A stretch of 64,000 bases of DNA from Procambarus clarkii (GCF_040958095.1 NC_091193.1:35435617-35499616), one strand, 5' to 3'. Positions 35,556 through 45,987 are shown, numbered from the stretch's first letter. Notes: generated by a model not told the origin, from the letters alone. Translations and numbers: made by a program.

Positions 35556-36436
35556 GTTATGGCCCTCTCGGGACGCAACGGGGTCCTTACTCTGATGTTG
35601 TTAGAGGAAGATATATGTATCCGTTCCCAAGCCAGTAGTGGCTATCAAGGGATGAGATCCGTGACGCAAGTAACTTAAAGGGAGTAGGGAAAGAAAGCTA
35701 AGAACTTAATATTATAATTATTACCATCACCGTTTAAATATATAAAATAAATGAGTGCACAAAGGGGAGGGGTATTAACACTTGACAAGGGGATTAATCC
35801 TCAATCGATGTCTTCTGCTGAAGACGCTGGTGCCATAACTCTCGGTGCCGAGTCCTTGGTGCTTTCTTCGTGGCCTCACAATTAATTCTCCAAAGAAGTT
35901 GTGCCTACCCTGGCCACAGGTCAGCCAAAACACGGGTCCACTGGGGGCACCGCCGTGGAGGCCGTCAACCACACGTCCAGCTGGTCTGCTGGCAGGTTTT
36001 GAGCCAACAAGGCTGGTACGGCCACTCCACGAACGATAAAAGTGGAACGCCCTAGACAGGAGCCTCGTGTGACACCACAAATCACTCTCCTGTCTTCAGT
36101 ACCCCAGTGGATGATCATCTCCAACAGTCGGTCCCGGGTAAATCCTTTTACTGCCACTCCACTGGCAGGCTAACACACCACAGTGTTCTTCCGGGGGGAC
36201 GACGTCACAACAGCTGCAGCAAGGTTCAAGGTATGGAGACTGGCTGCCTCGGGTAGACTGACTCGGCTCCCATCACAGTAGTCCCAGGTCGACTCTGTAA
36301 GCAGACACGTCATCAATAACTGGGACACTAAAACACCTCACTTACGGGCTCGGGCACAAACACCTGACGTATCCAGTCCATAGATGGCGCTGTCGTCACG
36401 GCTCCATGCTCGGACACTGGATCCGGGTTCGTAACA
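35556..36436 (-). repeat. 5' LTR of element B, internally deleted
   Basis: 881 bp. Compared with the left LTR it lacks 155 bp; the breakpoint lies at one remaining copy of the short direct repeat AGATGGCGCTGTCGTC, as expected for slippage or recombination between short repeats. Confidence 0.9.
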
Positions 36437-36650
36437 TGCTTGTGCCCCCCACACTCATCTGTTGCTGGTGCTCCCCACACCCAGCAGTTACTGATGCCCC
36501 CCACACCCACCTGTTGCTTGTGCCCCCACACCCACCTATTGCTGGTGCCCCCCCTCTCCCACCGGTTGCTGGTGTCCCCCACACCCTCCTGTTGCTGGGA
36601 CCCCACACCCACCTATTGCTGGTGCCCCCCCTCTCCCACCGGTTGCTGGT
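36437..36650. repeat. 25/26-bp minisatellite, middle block
   Basis: 214 bp of array left between the two inserted elements. Its variants (CAGCAGTTACTGATG, CTCTCCCACCGGTTGC) match 49277-49367 in the right-hand array. Confidence 0.9.
36645..36650. repeat. Target site duplication, left (GCTGGT)
   Basis: Directly abuts the left terminus. The same hexamer occurs once at the related uninterrupted site at 49362-49367. Confidence 0.8.
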
Positions 36651-37125
36651 AGTAGTGGGAAGTACGACGTAGAGCGGCAATTTTGTTTTTTTCGACTGCC
36701 GCTCTACGTCGTAGGTGTATTTTCAACTTTTAGACCGGCAATTTTGTTTTTTTCGACTGCCGCTCTACGTCGCAGGGGTATTTTCAACTTTTAGACCGGC
36801 AATTTTGTTTTTTTCGACTGCCGCTCTACGTCGCAGGGCTATTTACAACTTTTACACCGGCAATTTTGTTTTTTTCGACTGCCGCTCTATGTCGTAGGGG
36901 TATTTTCAACTTTTAGACCGGCAATTTTGTTTTTTTCGACTGCCGCTCTACGTCGCAGGGTTATTTTCAACTTTTAGACCGGCCGTTTTGTTTTTTCCGA
37001 CTGCCGCTCTACGTCGCAGGGGTATTTTCAACTTTTAGACCGGCAATTTTGTTTTTTTCGACTGCCGCTCTACGTCGCAGGGCTATTTTCAACTTTTAGA
37101 CCGCCCGTTTTTTTTTTTCCGGGGT
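36651..37125 (+). repeat. Left terminal inverted repeat with seven 61-bp subrepeats
   Basis: The terminal sequence AGTAGTGGGAAGTACGACG is followed by tandem units of about 61 bp containing CGACTGCCGCTCTACGTCG and AACTTTTAGACCGGCAATTTTG. Seven copies of the AACTTTTAGACCGG-type core begin near 36727, 36788, 36848, 36910, 36971, 37033 and 37091. The inner limit is where similarity to the right repeat stops, after CCGGGGT. Partly similar degenerate units continue to about 37240. Confidence 0.9.
36663..36713. repeat. Terminal hairpin, left end
   Basis: TACGACGTAGAGCGGCA (36663-36679) and its exact reverse complement (36697-36713) surround a 17-nt T-rich loop, 12 bp inside the terminus. The outermost subrepeat half is inverted relative to the rest. 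Confidence 0.85.
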
Positions 37126-38345
37126 CTGTCTACGCACCCCTAGTTTCACGAACTTGAAGTACGACATAGACCGTACGTTTATGTTTTTCAGGGGCCAGTC
37201 TATGCACCCTGGGTTTTCTACAAGTCGCTCTATGGTCCCTGCCATTTTCTCTCAAGGGGATTAAACGGCCGCCCCAAGTCATCCCCAAATTTCGTTGGCT
37301 CAGTGACCCTGCACAGACATTGCTAATGGTCAATGACGTCACCAGCTAGCCGCTCAGCGTTCCTGCACGGGCATGTTCGAGGGGATTAAAAAGCCGGTCT
37401 ATGAGTCGTATGTTTTGCGATACAACAGTGACCTTAAAACCTAATGTAAAATACCATCATCCCTAGTCTATTTTTAATTTCATATTTACTTCCAACCATC
37501 GCCCATTACATTTATCAAAGAGGATCATGTATGTGAGGGAAGAACATAACTTCAGCACTGCAAGAAGTTATGTGTGTATTTTCAAGTTCGTCCCCTGCTG
37601 CCTGTATTTACCCAGGTCTTTTTCCTAAATATAAACTTATCGAATTCATTCCTATTCTGTTTCATGTTAATACGTATAATAGGTTAATAATATTCCCCTT
37701 TACTATGACCATTCAGTCACACCTCTATCATGTCACCCCTATTTCTTCTTCGTCGTCGTCGTCGTTCTAGAGAATATAATTTGAGCTTTGACAATCTTTC
37801 TTGAAGGATCGTTTATTATGCATAGGGCAAAAAAAAATAAAACTGCTATCAGTCTTTTATATGAAAAAATAGAGGCCTGGGCATTGGTGATTTCAATGCG
37901 AGTTCGGTAGTAACCCTATTCTTATGCACGTCTCACATTCGCTCAAAACATACCTCCCACACCATACTGTAGCATTTAACAAATAAAAAAAAAAACTCAT
38001 TCAGTAAAAGCAAGCCTCTCATATTTGAAATAAGGCCTTCTGCAGTTACCGCCTTTTGTGACGTCATCATCCCTAATGTGGCGCGAGGCTTCAACGGGCT
38101 AAATGCGGATCCCAGGAGGTTCACACATAAGTGTGAACTCTTAATCTGGCTTAATACCTCAACTGTACTCTGTGCTTCATCAAAGTTTATATTCAGCTAC
38201 AATAGCTCGTATTTTTGCTCATTGCTTATATTTTCTGTTATTCATAAACCCGATCAAACCTTCCTAACCTAACCTATCCTAACTTATTATATATAACAAA
38301 CAAATACATTCTACAGAACAGTTATTGTTGTTGTTTAGTGACATC
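37126..38345. other. Non-coding left part of the Polinton-like element
   Basis: No convincing frame. It contains TGACGTCA at 37334-37341 and 38059-38066. Short open frames at 37570-37770 and 37933-38124 have no recognisable content. Confidence 0.5.
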
Positions 38346-39020
38346 ATGAAAAGCGAACTCAGGTATAGGGATAATGTATTGCTGGCCATTAGCATATAGG
38401 TGTGAAGGTATTACTGCACCTTACTGGTCAACTATGTATGACGTCACCAGACAACCAATGCTACCTTTGGCGTCCTACTGGCATGTGTATTTGATGTTAT
38501 TATTCAAAAATGACTAGACTATCCATCCCCACCTAACCTAATCAGAGGTTTAAGAACATACATTTTAGTCATCCACAACTGTAATCATTATTCAGTGATA
38601 AGTTCAAAACTCAAATAGACACCCCAATGTTGTACTGCAATTTATAAAGAATTGTATGTTTTACCGCACAGTAGGTAAGTTATCGTGAAAAGCGACCTCA
38701 GGTATAGGGATAGGGTATTGATGGCCATTAGCATATAGGTGTGAAGGTATTACAGTACCTTACTGGTCAACTATGTATGACGTCACCAGACAACCAATGC
38801 GACCTTTGGCGTCCTACTGGCATGAGTATTTGATGTTATTATTCAAAAATGACTAGACTATCCATCCCCACCTAACCTAATCAGAGGTTTAAGAACATAC
38901 ATTTTAGTCATCCACAACTGTAATCATTATTCAGTGATAAGTTCAAAACTCAAATAGACACCCAAATGTCGTACTGCAATTTATGAAGAATTGTATGTTT
39001 TACCACAGAGTAGGTAATTT
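38346..39020. repeat. Tandem duplication of about 340 bp
   Basis: Copies starting at 38346 and 38686 (TGAAAAGCGA(A/C)CTCAGGTATAG) are nearly identical, each with one TGACGTCA (38439-38446 and 38778-38785). Confidence 0.9.
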
Positions 39021-39385
39021 ATCCTAATATCCATCCTCATCTGGGGCTTGAAAATGAAATTATTTCATACATTTTTATTATTTACCCGTAGAAAAACATA
39101 GTTTGCATTCTAGTGATATGACAAAATATGCATTTCACGTTAGAAAGAGCAATAAACCAGATGCTGATTGCAACAATCGCCCAAGTGTAGCTGCTGCTGT
39201 TTCATTGCAGGGGGAGAGCAACATTTCAGTTCCTCAGGCATTTTCATAAACGAGGGAATTCCTCACAGTAACAGCAATTATTCAGTGCTGTATATAATTT
39301 ATGCACTTTATACTACACAAAACTGTTTTCACGTACATCTGGCAAGTTAGTACAGTGAAAAAACAAAAATGCATTTAGAGATGTA

Positions 39386-40080
39386 TATCCTAACCTATCC
39401 TATCCTATCCTAACCTATCCTAACCTATCCTAACCTATTCTAACCTAACCTATCCTAACCTAACCTAGTCTAGCTAACTGGTGCTATCACATTCTATCCT
39501 CCAATCCAAACCTAACCTCTCCTAACCTAACCTAACCTATCCTAACCTAACCTATCCTAACCTAACCTAGTCTAGCTAACTGGTGCTATCACATTCTATC
39601 CTCCAATCCAAACCTAACCTAACCTAGTCTAGCTAACTGGTGCTATCACATTCTATCCTCCAATCCAAACCTAACCTATCCTAACCTAACCTATCCTATC
39701 CTAACCTAACCTATCCTAACCTAACCTAGTCTAGCTAACTGGTGCTATCACATTCTATCCTCCAATCCAAACCTAACCTATCCTAACCTAGCTGACTAGT
39801 GCTATCACATTCTATCCTCCAATCCAAACCTAACCTATCCTACACCATCCAGCACTGCCATATCCCATCCTACAATCCAAACTAAACCTAACCTAACTTA
39901 ACTGTCTGGTATTACCACATCCTATCCTCCAATCCGAACCTATCCTATCCTCCAATCGAAACTGAACCTAACTTAACCTAAACTGGCCCAAGACCAGCTA
40001 GTTCTTATATATCTAGTCCTAACCTCCAATCCTGGCGTATTCTATAACCACACCTATCCTATCCCATCCCAATCCTATCC
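39386..40080. repeat. CCTAA/CCTATCC array with a higher-order unit
   Basis: Telomere-like CCTAACCTAACC and CCTATCCTAACC repeats alternate with a longer unit that includes CTAGCTAACTGGTGCTATCA and TTCTATCCTCCAATCCAAAC. The longer unit appears at least five times with decay toward 40080. It resembles the arthropod telomere repeat TTAGG on the other strand but is interstitial. Confidence 0.85.
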
Positions 40081-40375
40081 TATCACAGGCATTCTTGTCC
40101 TTCTTTTATTTATATCAAGGATTGTATATTTCGCATTTTATCATTTAAAAAAAAAATTACAGTTGCTCAGGTAAAAACACATATAGATCATTTTATATTA
40201 TTTTATTGTAATAATATTTCACATCATACATAACTTTACATATTTGGAATACGCGCATAAAAGGGGAATATGCAATTTATTTATTTCATTTTTGTTTTCT
40301 GCATGATGGCCATAGAGCTTTGTTTGCACGTTAGGATTGCTTATTTAAATCTCATCTCAGGGGCGTTTATATAGA

Positions 40376-40754
40376 TTATGGGTTCTCTAATTTTCTTCTT
40401 TTTCTTCTTCCCCTAGCTGGTAAATCGGCCACATCTCGTTCGGGTAGACGTTGTTCCCTTGTGCGCACCAAGACAAAGACCTTTTTCTGTTTTCTCAATA
40501 CATATACTAAATGTGCTAATGCAGGATAGTATGCATTTATCCACTCTTCTTCTTGTTTGTTACTCCATCCTATACCACAATCGATGCCTGCCCCATATGG
40601 CATTATTACCCGTTTAATCGCATTATTACGTTTCGTCAAGCTTATAACTCTTTGAATGGCTAATTTAAATGCCCATCTTCTGCCGATGATAGTATCCTTC
40701 TGCAATCCCAACACTAAATCTTCATCTTTACTGTGATTCATGAGCATCTGCTTT

Positions 40755-40785
<31 letters not shown>

Positions 40786-41155
40786 CATTACTTGCATCAT
40801 CAATAGGTAAACCTGCAGCATATTGACAAATAACTGCTATAAGATGAGGTTGTACTTCTGGATCAGGGGATAAAGCAACTATTATATCCCCTGGTTTATT
40901 ACGATCTTTAAGAACCGCACAATGTGTTTCAGGACATATTTCCTTCTGCAAACGGCAAAAAGTGTATTTTTTCTCGAGCAGATGGGAAAATCCCCCAGAA
41001 AACTGGTGTGTTGCTGTCAAGTCATAGATAAGGCAGTCTCCCGGCTTAAAATTATAATCGTTAATAAAGTCAGCTTCTATTAGGGCAGCCTTGAGCTGGC
41101 GATATTTAGCAATAGTGTACCCGGACAGCATCTTGACCCGACTGTCTAAAATCAT
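40376..41155 (-). CDS. Macrodomain protein, TARG1-like, 259 aa, intact
   Basis: Likely binds or hydrolyses ADP-ribose attached to proteins. The macrodomain fold spans about residues 36-232: a beta strand GDCLIYDL, the loop region QFSGGFS in place of the usual glycine-rich substrate loop, and near the end RVIMPYGAGIDCGIGW, which matches the (I/M)PRIGCGLDRLxW-type motif of TARG1/OARD1-like macrodomains. Asp192 lines up with the catalytic aspartate known in TARG1. A poly-Asn stretch (residues 124-133, ATT repeat) is an internal insertion. The Arg/Lys-rich C-terminus (residues 248-255) could be a nuclear localisation signal. The gene is intronless; a TTAAAAAG motif lies just upstream (41176-41186) and AATAAA follows the stop at about 40276-40281. 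Family assignment is by motif; activity is inferred. Confidence 0.7.
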
Positions 41156-41409
41156 TTACGCTCCCAACTATTGTACTCTTTTTAAGCCCCTCCCACATTC
41201 AACAGGTTGGGAAATACAATAGGTTTAGATAAAATCCTATGTATCTCTCTTGTAAGCGTCACCCACATTCATCGGACAATAAAATACAATTGGTAAAGAT
41301 GAAATACAGTTATACATTTTTAGTGTTTATTATTACACACACACATAAAAATATGCATATATTCGAATATACAGAGTCTTTAAAATATACTAGAGGGTAA
41401 TAACATTGG

Positions 41410-42563
41410 CTAAAATAATCTCCTAGATACCTTATTTTCTTTTTCTAAATTTTGGGGATAGTCGTCAGCTAATATCCTTTTAAAATTTGGATCGTCCTCC
41501 CATCGCTGTGCATATTGGGAAGGAGAATTGCTACTACTATTACTGCTGCTGACACAAGTTCGTATAAACGATATATTCCTCAAATCCCTATTCTTAGAAT
41601 TTGCTTGTTCTACATCATGACTCACTTCACCGAGGTTCATAAAAATATCATCATCGCTGTCTGATATTGTTTCCACTACTATACACTTAGATGTGGAAGG
41701 ACCCTGTAACTTCGAAGTGACCTTGGAGGGAGAAGCATTAGTTTTCATAGGACGTGCTCCATTACTTTTCACATAGGGGGTTGACCTTCTTAATTTTCTC
41801 CTTTCGACCCTGCTCCTCCTACTGGGGGTCATCGTAGGCGTATCCCACACGCGCCAAGGACCCCCAGCTGTACTAGCAGCCGCAGCAGCCCCAGATAACT
41901 CTGCATTTTCAAGCAGGTACATGTCAGGAGTTTTCTTTATGGACGACGCTAAGATACTTGGGGATAAGGGCGTTGAATCCAACTCTTCAGTCACTGGAGT
42001 GGATGTTTGACGTTCGCACAAGGCCGGCTCATCAGAAAACAGGGGGTTCAGAGTCAGGTCTGGTACAGACTCATCCTTTGATTGCTGTCGTCGTCGTCGT
42101 TGATGTTGTTGTTGTTGGACAGGGCTACATGCTCTCGCAGCCAGTGACGAAGTCAGGTTTAAGGAGGAATATGTCCTCTCAAACAGTAAAGACTCCGAGG
42201 GCGTGTTTAGGGGATTTAAGTCCGTCTGTGTAGATTTCGTAGCATAGATTGGGTGAGAGGCTACCTCCTTCTCAGTAGTAGTAGTAGTAGTAGCAGCAGC
42301 TGCATCAACAGATGGCGAGTTTGAAGTTTCAGGCGAGCTTAAGTTCTGGGCAGCAGCTGGAGTAGTAGCAGAAAGAGGGATTTTAGAAGACCTTGAAAGG
42401 AAAGCCGTTATAGTTTCTGGGGTCAGGTTTGTTGCTGATATAATGGCCGGACCCATGATGACATATATATTCCCAGCAGATGTGAACTGGGCACCTCCCT
42501 TAATAATTTCTGAAAATATGAGAAGAAAAGGAGCCATAAGTTTCTATAGCAATAACCTCATAC

Positions 42564-42652
<89 letters not shown>

Positions 42653-42668
42653 GTTTAAGTAATCAAAA

Positions 42669-42714
<46 letters not shown>

Positions 42715-42767
42715 ATATATGTGTATATATTACATTAGTCACTATGCTCACCATTGAAATTCTCCAT
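41410..42767 (-). CDS. Serine-rich protein of 371 aa with a hidden first exon; function unknown
   Basis: Coding exon 1 is 42752-42767 (ATG plus 13 nt), followed by a GT donor at 42751-42750. The intron of 242 bp contains a long (TA)n and an A-tract of about 40. The acceptor CAG is at 42512-42510, and exon 2 runs 42509-41410 to the stop. The joined frame begins MENFNEIIKGG. Exon 2 alone also has an ATG inside the intron, which I consider spurious. The protein is low complexity: runs of Thr, Ala, Gln/Arg; a basic patch (SRRSRVERRKLRRS); and IVVETISDSDDD, which looks like a SUMO-interacting motif followed by acidic residues. This suggests a nuclear protein. A TATA box lies upstream at 42850-42857. 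No domain was recognised. Confidence 0.6.
42560..42710. repeat. (TA)n and poly(A) in the intron
   Basis: (TA)n at about 42564-42650 and an A homopolymer of about 40 at 42672-42710 lie within the predicted intron of the 371-aa gene. Confidence 0.9.
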
Positions 42768-42849
42768 TTCTTCAGCCGCAAGCAGTAGAATGCCGAGGTG
42801 AGTAGCGAGTGTAGTCGAATGTTTGTATTTTGTCCCCCTTACGTGAGGG

Positions 42850-42857
42850 TATTTATA
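42850..42857 (-). promoter_or_regulatory. TATA box of the 371-aa gene
   Basis: TATAAATA on the minus strand, about 83 bp upstream of the ATG, with a possible initiator CATTCG at 42821-42816. Two TGACGTCA sites lie just upstream. Confidence 0.65.
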
Positions 42858-42887
42858 CCCAACCAAGTATTAACCCCGCCCAATACG

Positions 42888-42919
42888 TGACGTCACACCC
42901 AATAAGCCGCGTGACGTCA
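42888..42919. promoter_or_regulatory. Paired CRE/ATF-type palindromes TGACGTCA
   Basis: TGACGTCA at 42888-42895 and 42912-42919, 24 bp apart start to start, 30-60 bp upstream of a TATA box. This is the typical place for CREB/ATF-family binding. Binding is inferred. Confidence 0.6.
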
Positions 42920-43040
42920 CCATGGAAGTTTTGTTTATGTCGATAGGTTAAAAAGTCGCATTTCAGTAGGATTAAGGGATAAATAAAAATATAAATGTTC
43001 ATGCACATATGTTTTTAATATTCAATAGATATTGACAATT

Positions 43041-44565
43041 TCAAGAAATAATTGGTCTGATTACATATAGAATATTTTGTCTGCAAATGGGACAGTTTTG
43101 CAGAGATAATAGGCACCAAGTACATGCTACCATATGATTGCAAGGTAGCAACACTACATCAATCTTATTTACCATGCAAATTTTACATATCATATCTTCT
43201 ACATTAGAAAAAGCCGTTGTTGCGGCCCCCATTTCAGCTGTAACATCCGTTCTAGGCATTATCTGATGCTCCAGATATGTAGGTATGCTAATATTTTCAA
43301 GTATTCCCATATCTTCAACAGCATTTGCGGGATTGGCTGTAGTTGCCCCATCCTTCAAATTTTCCCTTGTTTTTTCTTCAATATGTCGTATAGCCAGTTC
43401 TAGACAGGTGGATTCGGAAATGAGTGGCAATAAATCCTTGGTGACATTGAGATGTTCTCGAAGAATAGCTCTTGCACAGTCTGAGGGTATACCCTGGAAT
43501 CGTATCAGTTTTTGGAATGCAGGTATACCCTCTAACAATCTACTTATTAAACTTTCATCAATGGTCTTCTTAGGTTGCTGTGGAGGTTCCTTAACGTCCT
43601 CAATAAAATCACGTCCTTTCTTTATGTTGACAAAGGTACAATCAGGATAACTCCTGGCGTGCAATATCCAGGGTATGTCAGTCTCCTCGAAATTATTAAT
43701 CCCATTTCCACAGAAGAAGCAAAGGACATGATCGCTGATGCCTGAAAAAAAAAAAAAAAAATATGAAATACGGCATAGAGTAGGGTGTTCACAAAAAAAA
43801 CTAAAGTATATTCCCCTGTATATCTACAATTCTAAAATCCCGTTTTTAGCCGAATAAATTGAAGAGCTTATTATTATTATTATTAAAAATATTACACATA
43901 CCGAGGGAAAAGAAACCTGCTTCCGCTAGTTGACTGGATGTTTGTTTCACACACCCAGGCCAGGTCAGGTCAAAGGTTTCCAATCTGCTCTTGTATGAAG
44001 AAAAACGAGGATAGGCAGGGGCTCTATATTTAATCACCCCCATCATCTGTAAATTACACTCATCCTTCGACAGAGCTGCTAAAAAAAAAGCATATATTAT
44101 TATTGACGGGATATCCAACAGTCTAATGTGATAGATGAGAAAATATTACACATGCAAACCTTTTTTTGTTGTTTTTTTTTTGCTAGTAATATTACATGTT
44201 TAAAAAAAGCCATTACCTTTAGCTTCGCGTAAATTGGACGAGAAAAAGAATATTCCATATTGAAACGCAATTTCGCTAATTTCTAAGGGAACGTTTTCCC
44301 ACTTGGTACCAATAATGAAAGGACAGAATGGCGATGCACTCTGGTGTCTGCTGCGAGGAGTGTCCCCCTCAACCCATGCTCCTATCACATAATTACAAAA
44401 GGCGCAACAACAGTAATCAGTCGCTCTCAGATAATAGAACCCATCCCGCACTAGAGCCAAGGGAGCCAGCCACGTGACAGTCCAGTTAATAAAAGTATCT
44501 AATCGAATTCGCTCGCATTTTAGGCTATCCTTGCTGTAGAACTTCTTAGCACGTGCTTGTTCCAT
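43041..44565 (-). CDS. Inhibitor-of-apoptosis protein: two BIR domains and a RING, three exons, 408 aa
   Basis: Exons: 44565-44217, 44078-43902 and 43741-43041, with GT-AG introns of 138 and 160 bp; all phases join to one frame of 409 codons with the stop. BIR1 (exon 1) has zinc ligands C54, C57, H74, C81; BIR2 (split across exons 2 and 3) has C183, C186, H203, C210; both fit CX2CX16HX6C exactly. The C-terminal RING has ligands C361, C364, C376, H378, C382, C385, C392, C395. A helical segment between BIR2 and RING may be a UBA-like domain. IAPs bind caspases or their activators through BIRs and ubiquitinate through the RING. The groove position that is Trp in many BIRs is Trp64 in BIR1 and Phe193 in BIR2. 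Exon 2 has a TTAGCAG (NAGNAG) acceptor, allowing one optional residue. The gene appears intact. It could derive from the host or from a large DNA virus. Confidence 0.85.
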
Positions 44566-44600
44566 TGTGTATATTCTACCTCCCAGGCTGTATTGAGGAT

Positions 44601-44611
44601 ATATTTATATA
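44601..44611 (-). promoter_or_regulatory. TATA box of the IAP gene
   Basis: TATATAAATAT on the minus strand, about 36-46 bp upstream of the ATG, followed by CCTCAATACAG as a possible initiator. The leader would be very short. Confidence 0.65.
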
Positions 44612-45217
44612 CCCCTTCTCTCTCTCGGGTGCTGAATATCGCCATATATGCATCTTTTAAATGTAATTGACCAGACCGTCCCTAACCTGACCTTAGGTGT
44701 TAATTCTTTTTTAATATATAGACTAAAACGGCTCTAGATGCACAGGTAAATAGCAACTCGGCTAGCTTAAGAATTTTTAGCATTTAAAAAACTTATTATT
44801 TTATGTAGACACCAATTGCACTAGACTTTTCTTGCATATCTCCCTTGAATTTCAACAAAACCCATATAGCATACAGTAGCGCATAGAGGAGGATAAATCA
44901 TGTTAGGACGTGATCTTATGCGGTGTGAGTGACCTGCGAGTGGGCGGGGCGGGCAAAGGTAATTAAGGGGTAGTGGGGTTAGGCTGGAGGGTTAATATTG
45001 GGGTGCTACATCGTAAGAGACCTGAACAGAGTTGCCGGTGATATGTAATAACAAATATGTTTTTATATTTATTGTAGGTCCTCTTATGAAATAAGTAGCA
45101 TATTTGCAAAGGTAAAACCCCTAAGCACTACAGAGTGTGAATTTTAAAGTAATAATACTGGCTGGTTTTGAGAAAAAAAAATAGGTAATACTTTCTGTAT
45201 TCGCACTTAGGGATAGA
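44612..45217. other. Divergent intergenic region in the Polinton-like element
   Basis: Lies between the IAP gene (leftward) and the macrodomain pseudogene (rightward). Beyond the two TATA boxes I see no conserved signal; no TGACGTCA here. Confidence 0.4.
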
Positions 45218-45223
45218 TATAAG
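45218..45223 (+). promoter_or_regulatory. TATA-like box of the second macrodomain gene
   Basis: TATAAG, about 85 bp upstream of the ATG at 45305. Weak on its own; supported by the same arrangement at the other genes in the element. Confidence 0.4.
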
Positions 45224-45304
45224 CTCATACGACACAGGATTTGGGGAGTATTAGCCAGCCTGCCAGTGTTACTTGTCCATCCGTTCGCCGCAGCTGCTGA
45301 AAAC

Positions 45305-45934
45305 ATGAATTCACAAGTTGTAACTCGTGAGGGATATTTGACTGACGATGTGTATTGCAATAAGGAATCCTGTCTTGTGTATGGGGTGAACTGCATATCC
45401 TGCGACTCCTACGGTATATCTAAGGACTTAGCAGAAAAATATACATACGCCAGTGTGTACGAATCTCGCGAACGTTTATATGATCTTAAGAGATGCGTAC
45501 CTAAAGATAGACCTAAACCAGGAACAATTAACATCTCTAATTCTCGTGGACAAAATCTACCTTATATTATAGCCGCAGCCACCTAATATGGAATAGGAGA
45601 ACATTTAGAGAAGAATGAAATTGCTCAGGATATTTGCAAAAAATCTAAAGACAGAGCAATGGTAGCCGGTTTAAGAAAAGATACTTCAGATAATCGTTTG
45701 TCGTACTTTAAAGAGGCGATGAGTGCCGTGATAGATTTTATCCAGAAAAACCCTGAAATTTCGCGAGTAGTACTGCCCCGAGGTATTGGGCGCACATGTG
45801 CTCGGAGAGATGAAGTATAGGAAATATCCTATCTTCCAGTCATTGAAGAAATGCATAGGAAATTAAAACCCTTTAGTATTGATGTTATATTATTGAGTAA
45901 TGAAGACAATAAGAAAAAAACTACCACTCGGTAA
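45305..45934 (+). pseudogene. Second macrodomain-like gene, two stop codons
   Basis: One frame of 210 codons from ATG 45305 to TAA 45932-45934 is interrupted by TAA at 45584-45586 and by TAG near 45818. The parts align by eye to the intact macrodomain protein at 40376-41155: the strand CLVYGVN, then KDRPKPG, then GLRKDT and RVVLPRGIG near the end. The residue at the position of the catalytic Asp is not Asp, and the second stop falls just after it. So both the substrate-end motif and the frame are damaged. It is an ancient paralogue rather than a recent copy, because identity is low. I leave the broken frame as it stands. Confidence 0.6.
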
Positions 45935-45979
45935 CCTACCTGATGCGCAGTAAGACTGGGGCGCACACTCCTCTAGAGG

Positions 45980-45987
45980 TATAAATG
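45980..45987 (+). promoter_or_regulatory. TATA box of the third macrodomain-like ORF
   Basis: TATAAATG, 46 bp upstream of the end of the leader before the ATG at 46033. Confidence 0.5.

Larger units (their letters stand above)
31086..36436 (-). mobile_element. LTR retroelement B: gag-protease only, 5.35 kb, in the 25/26-bp minisatellite
   Basis: The LTRs begin TGTTA and end GTAACA. A perfect 5-bp target duplication, TGCTT, is at 31081-31085 and 36437-36441. On the minus strand the order is LTR, primer site, a leader with short repeats, one gag-protease frame, an unrecognised C-terminus with one membrane-like segment, a polypurine tract, and an LTR. There is no reverse transcriptase or integrase. 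Gag and protease are recognisably related to those of element A, so the two belong to one lineage. LTR divergence is roughly 1 percent by eye, younger than element A. Confidence 0.9.
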
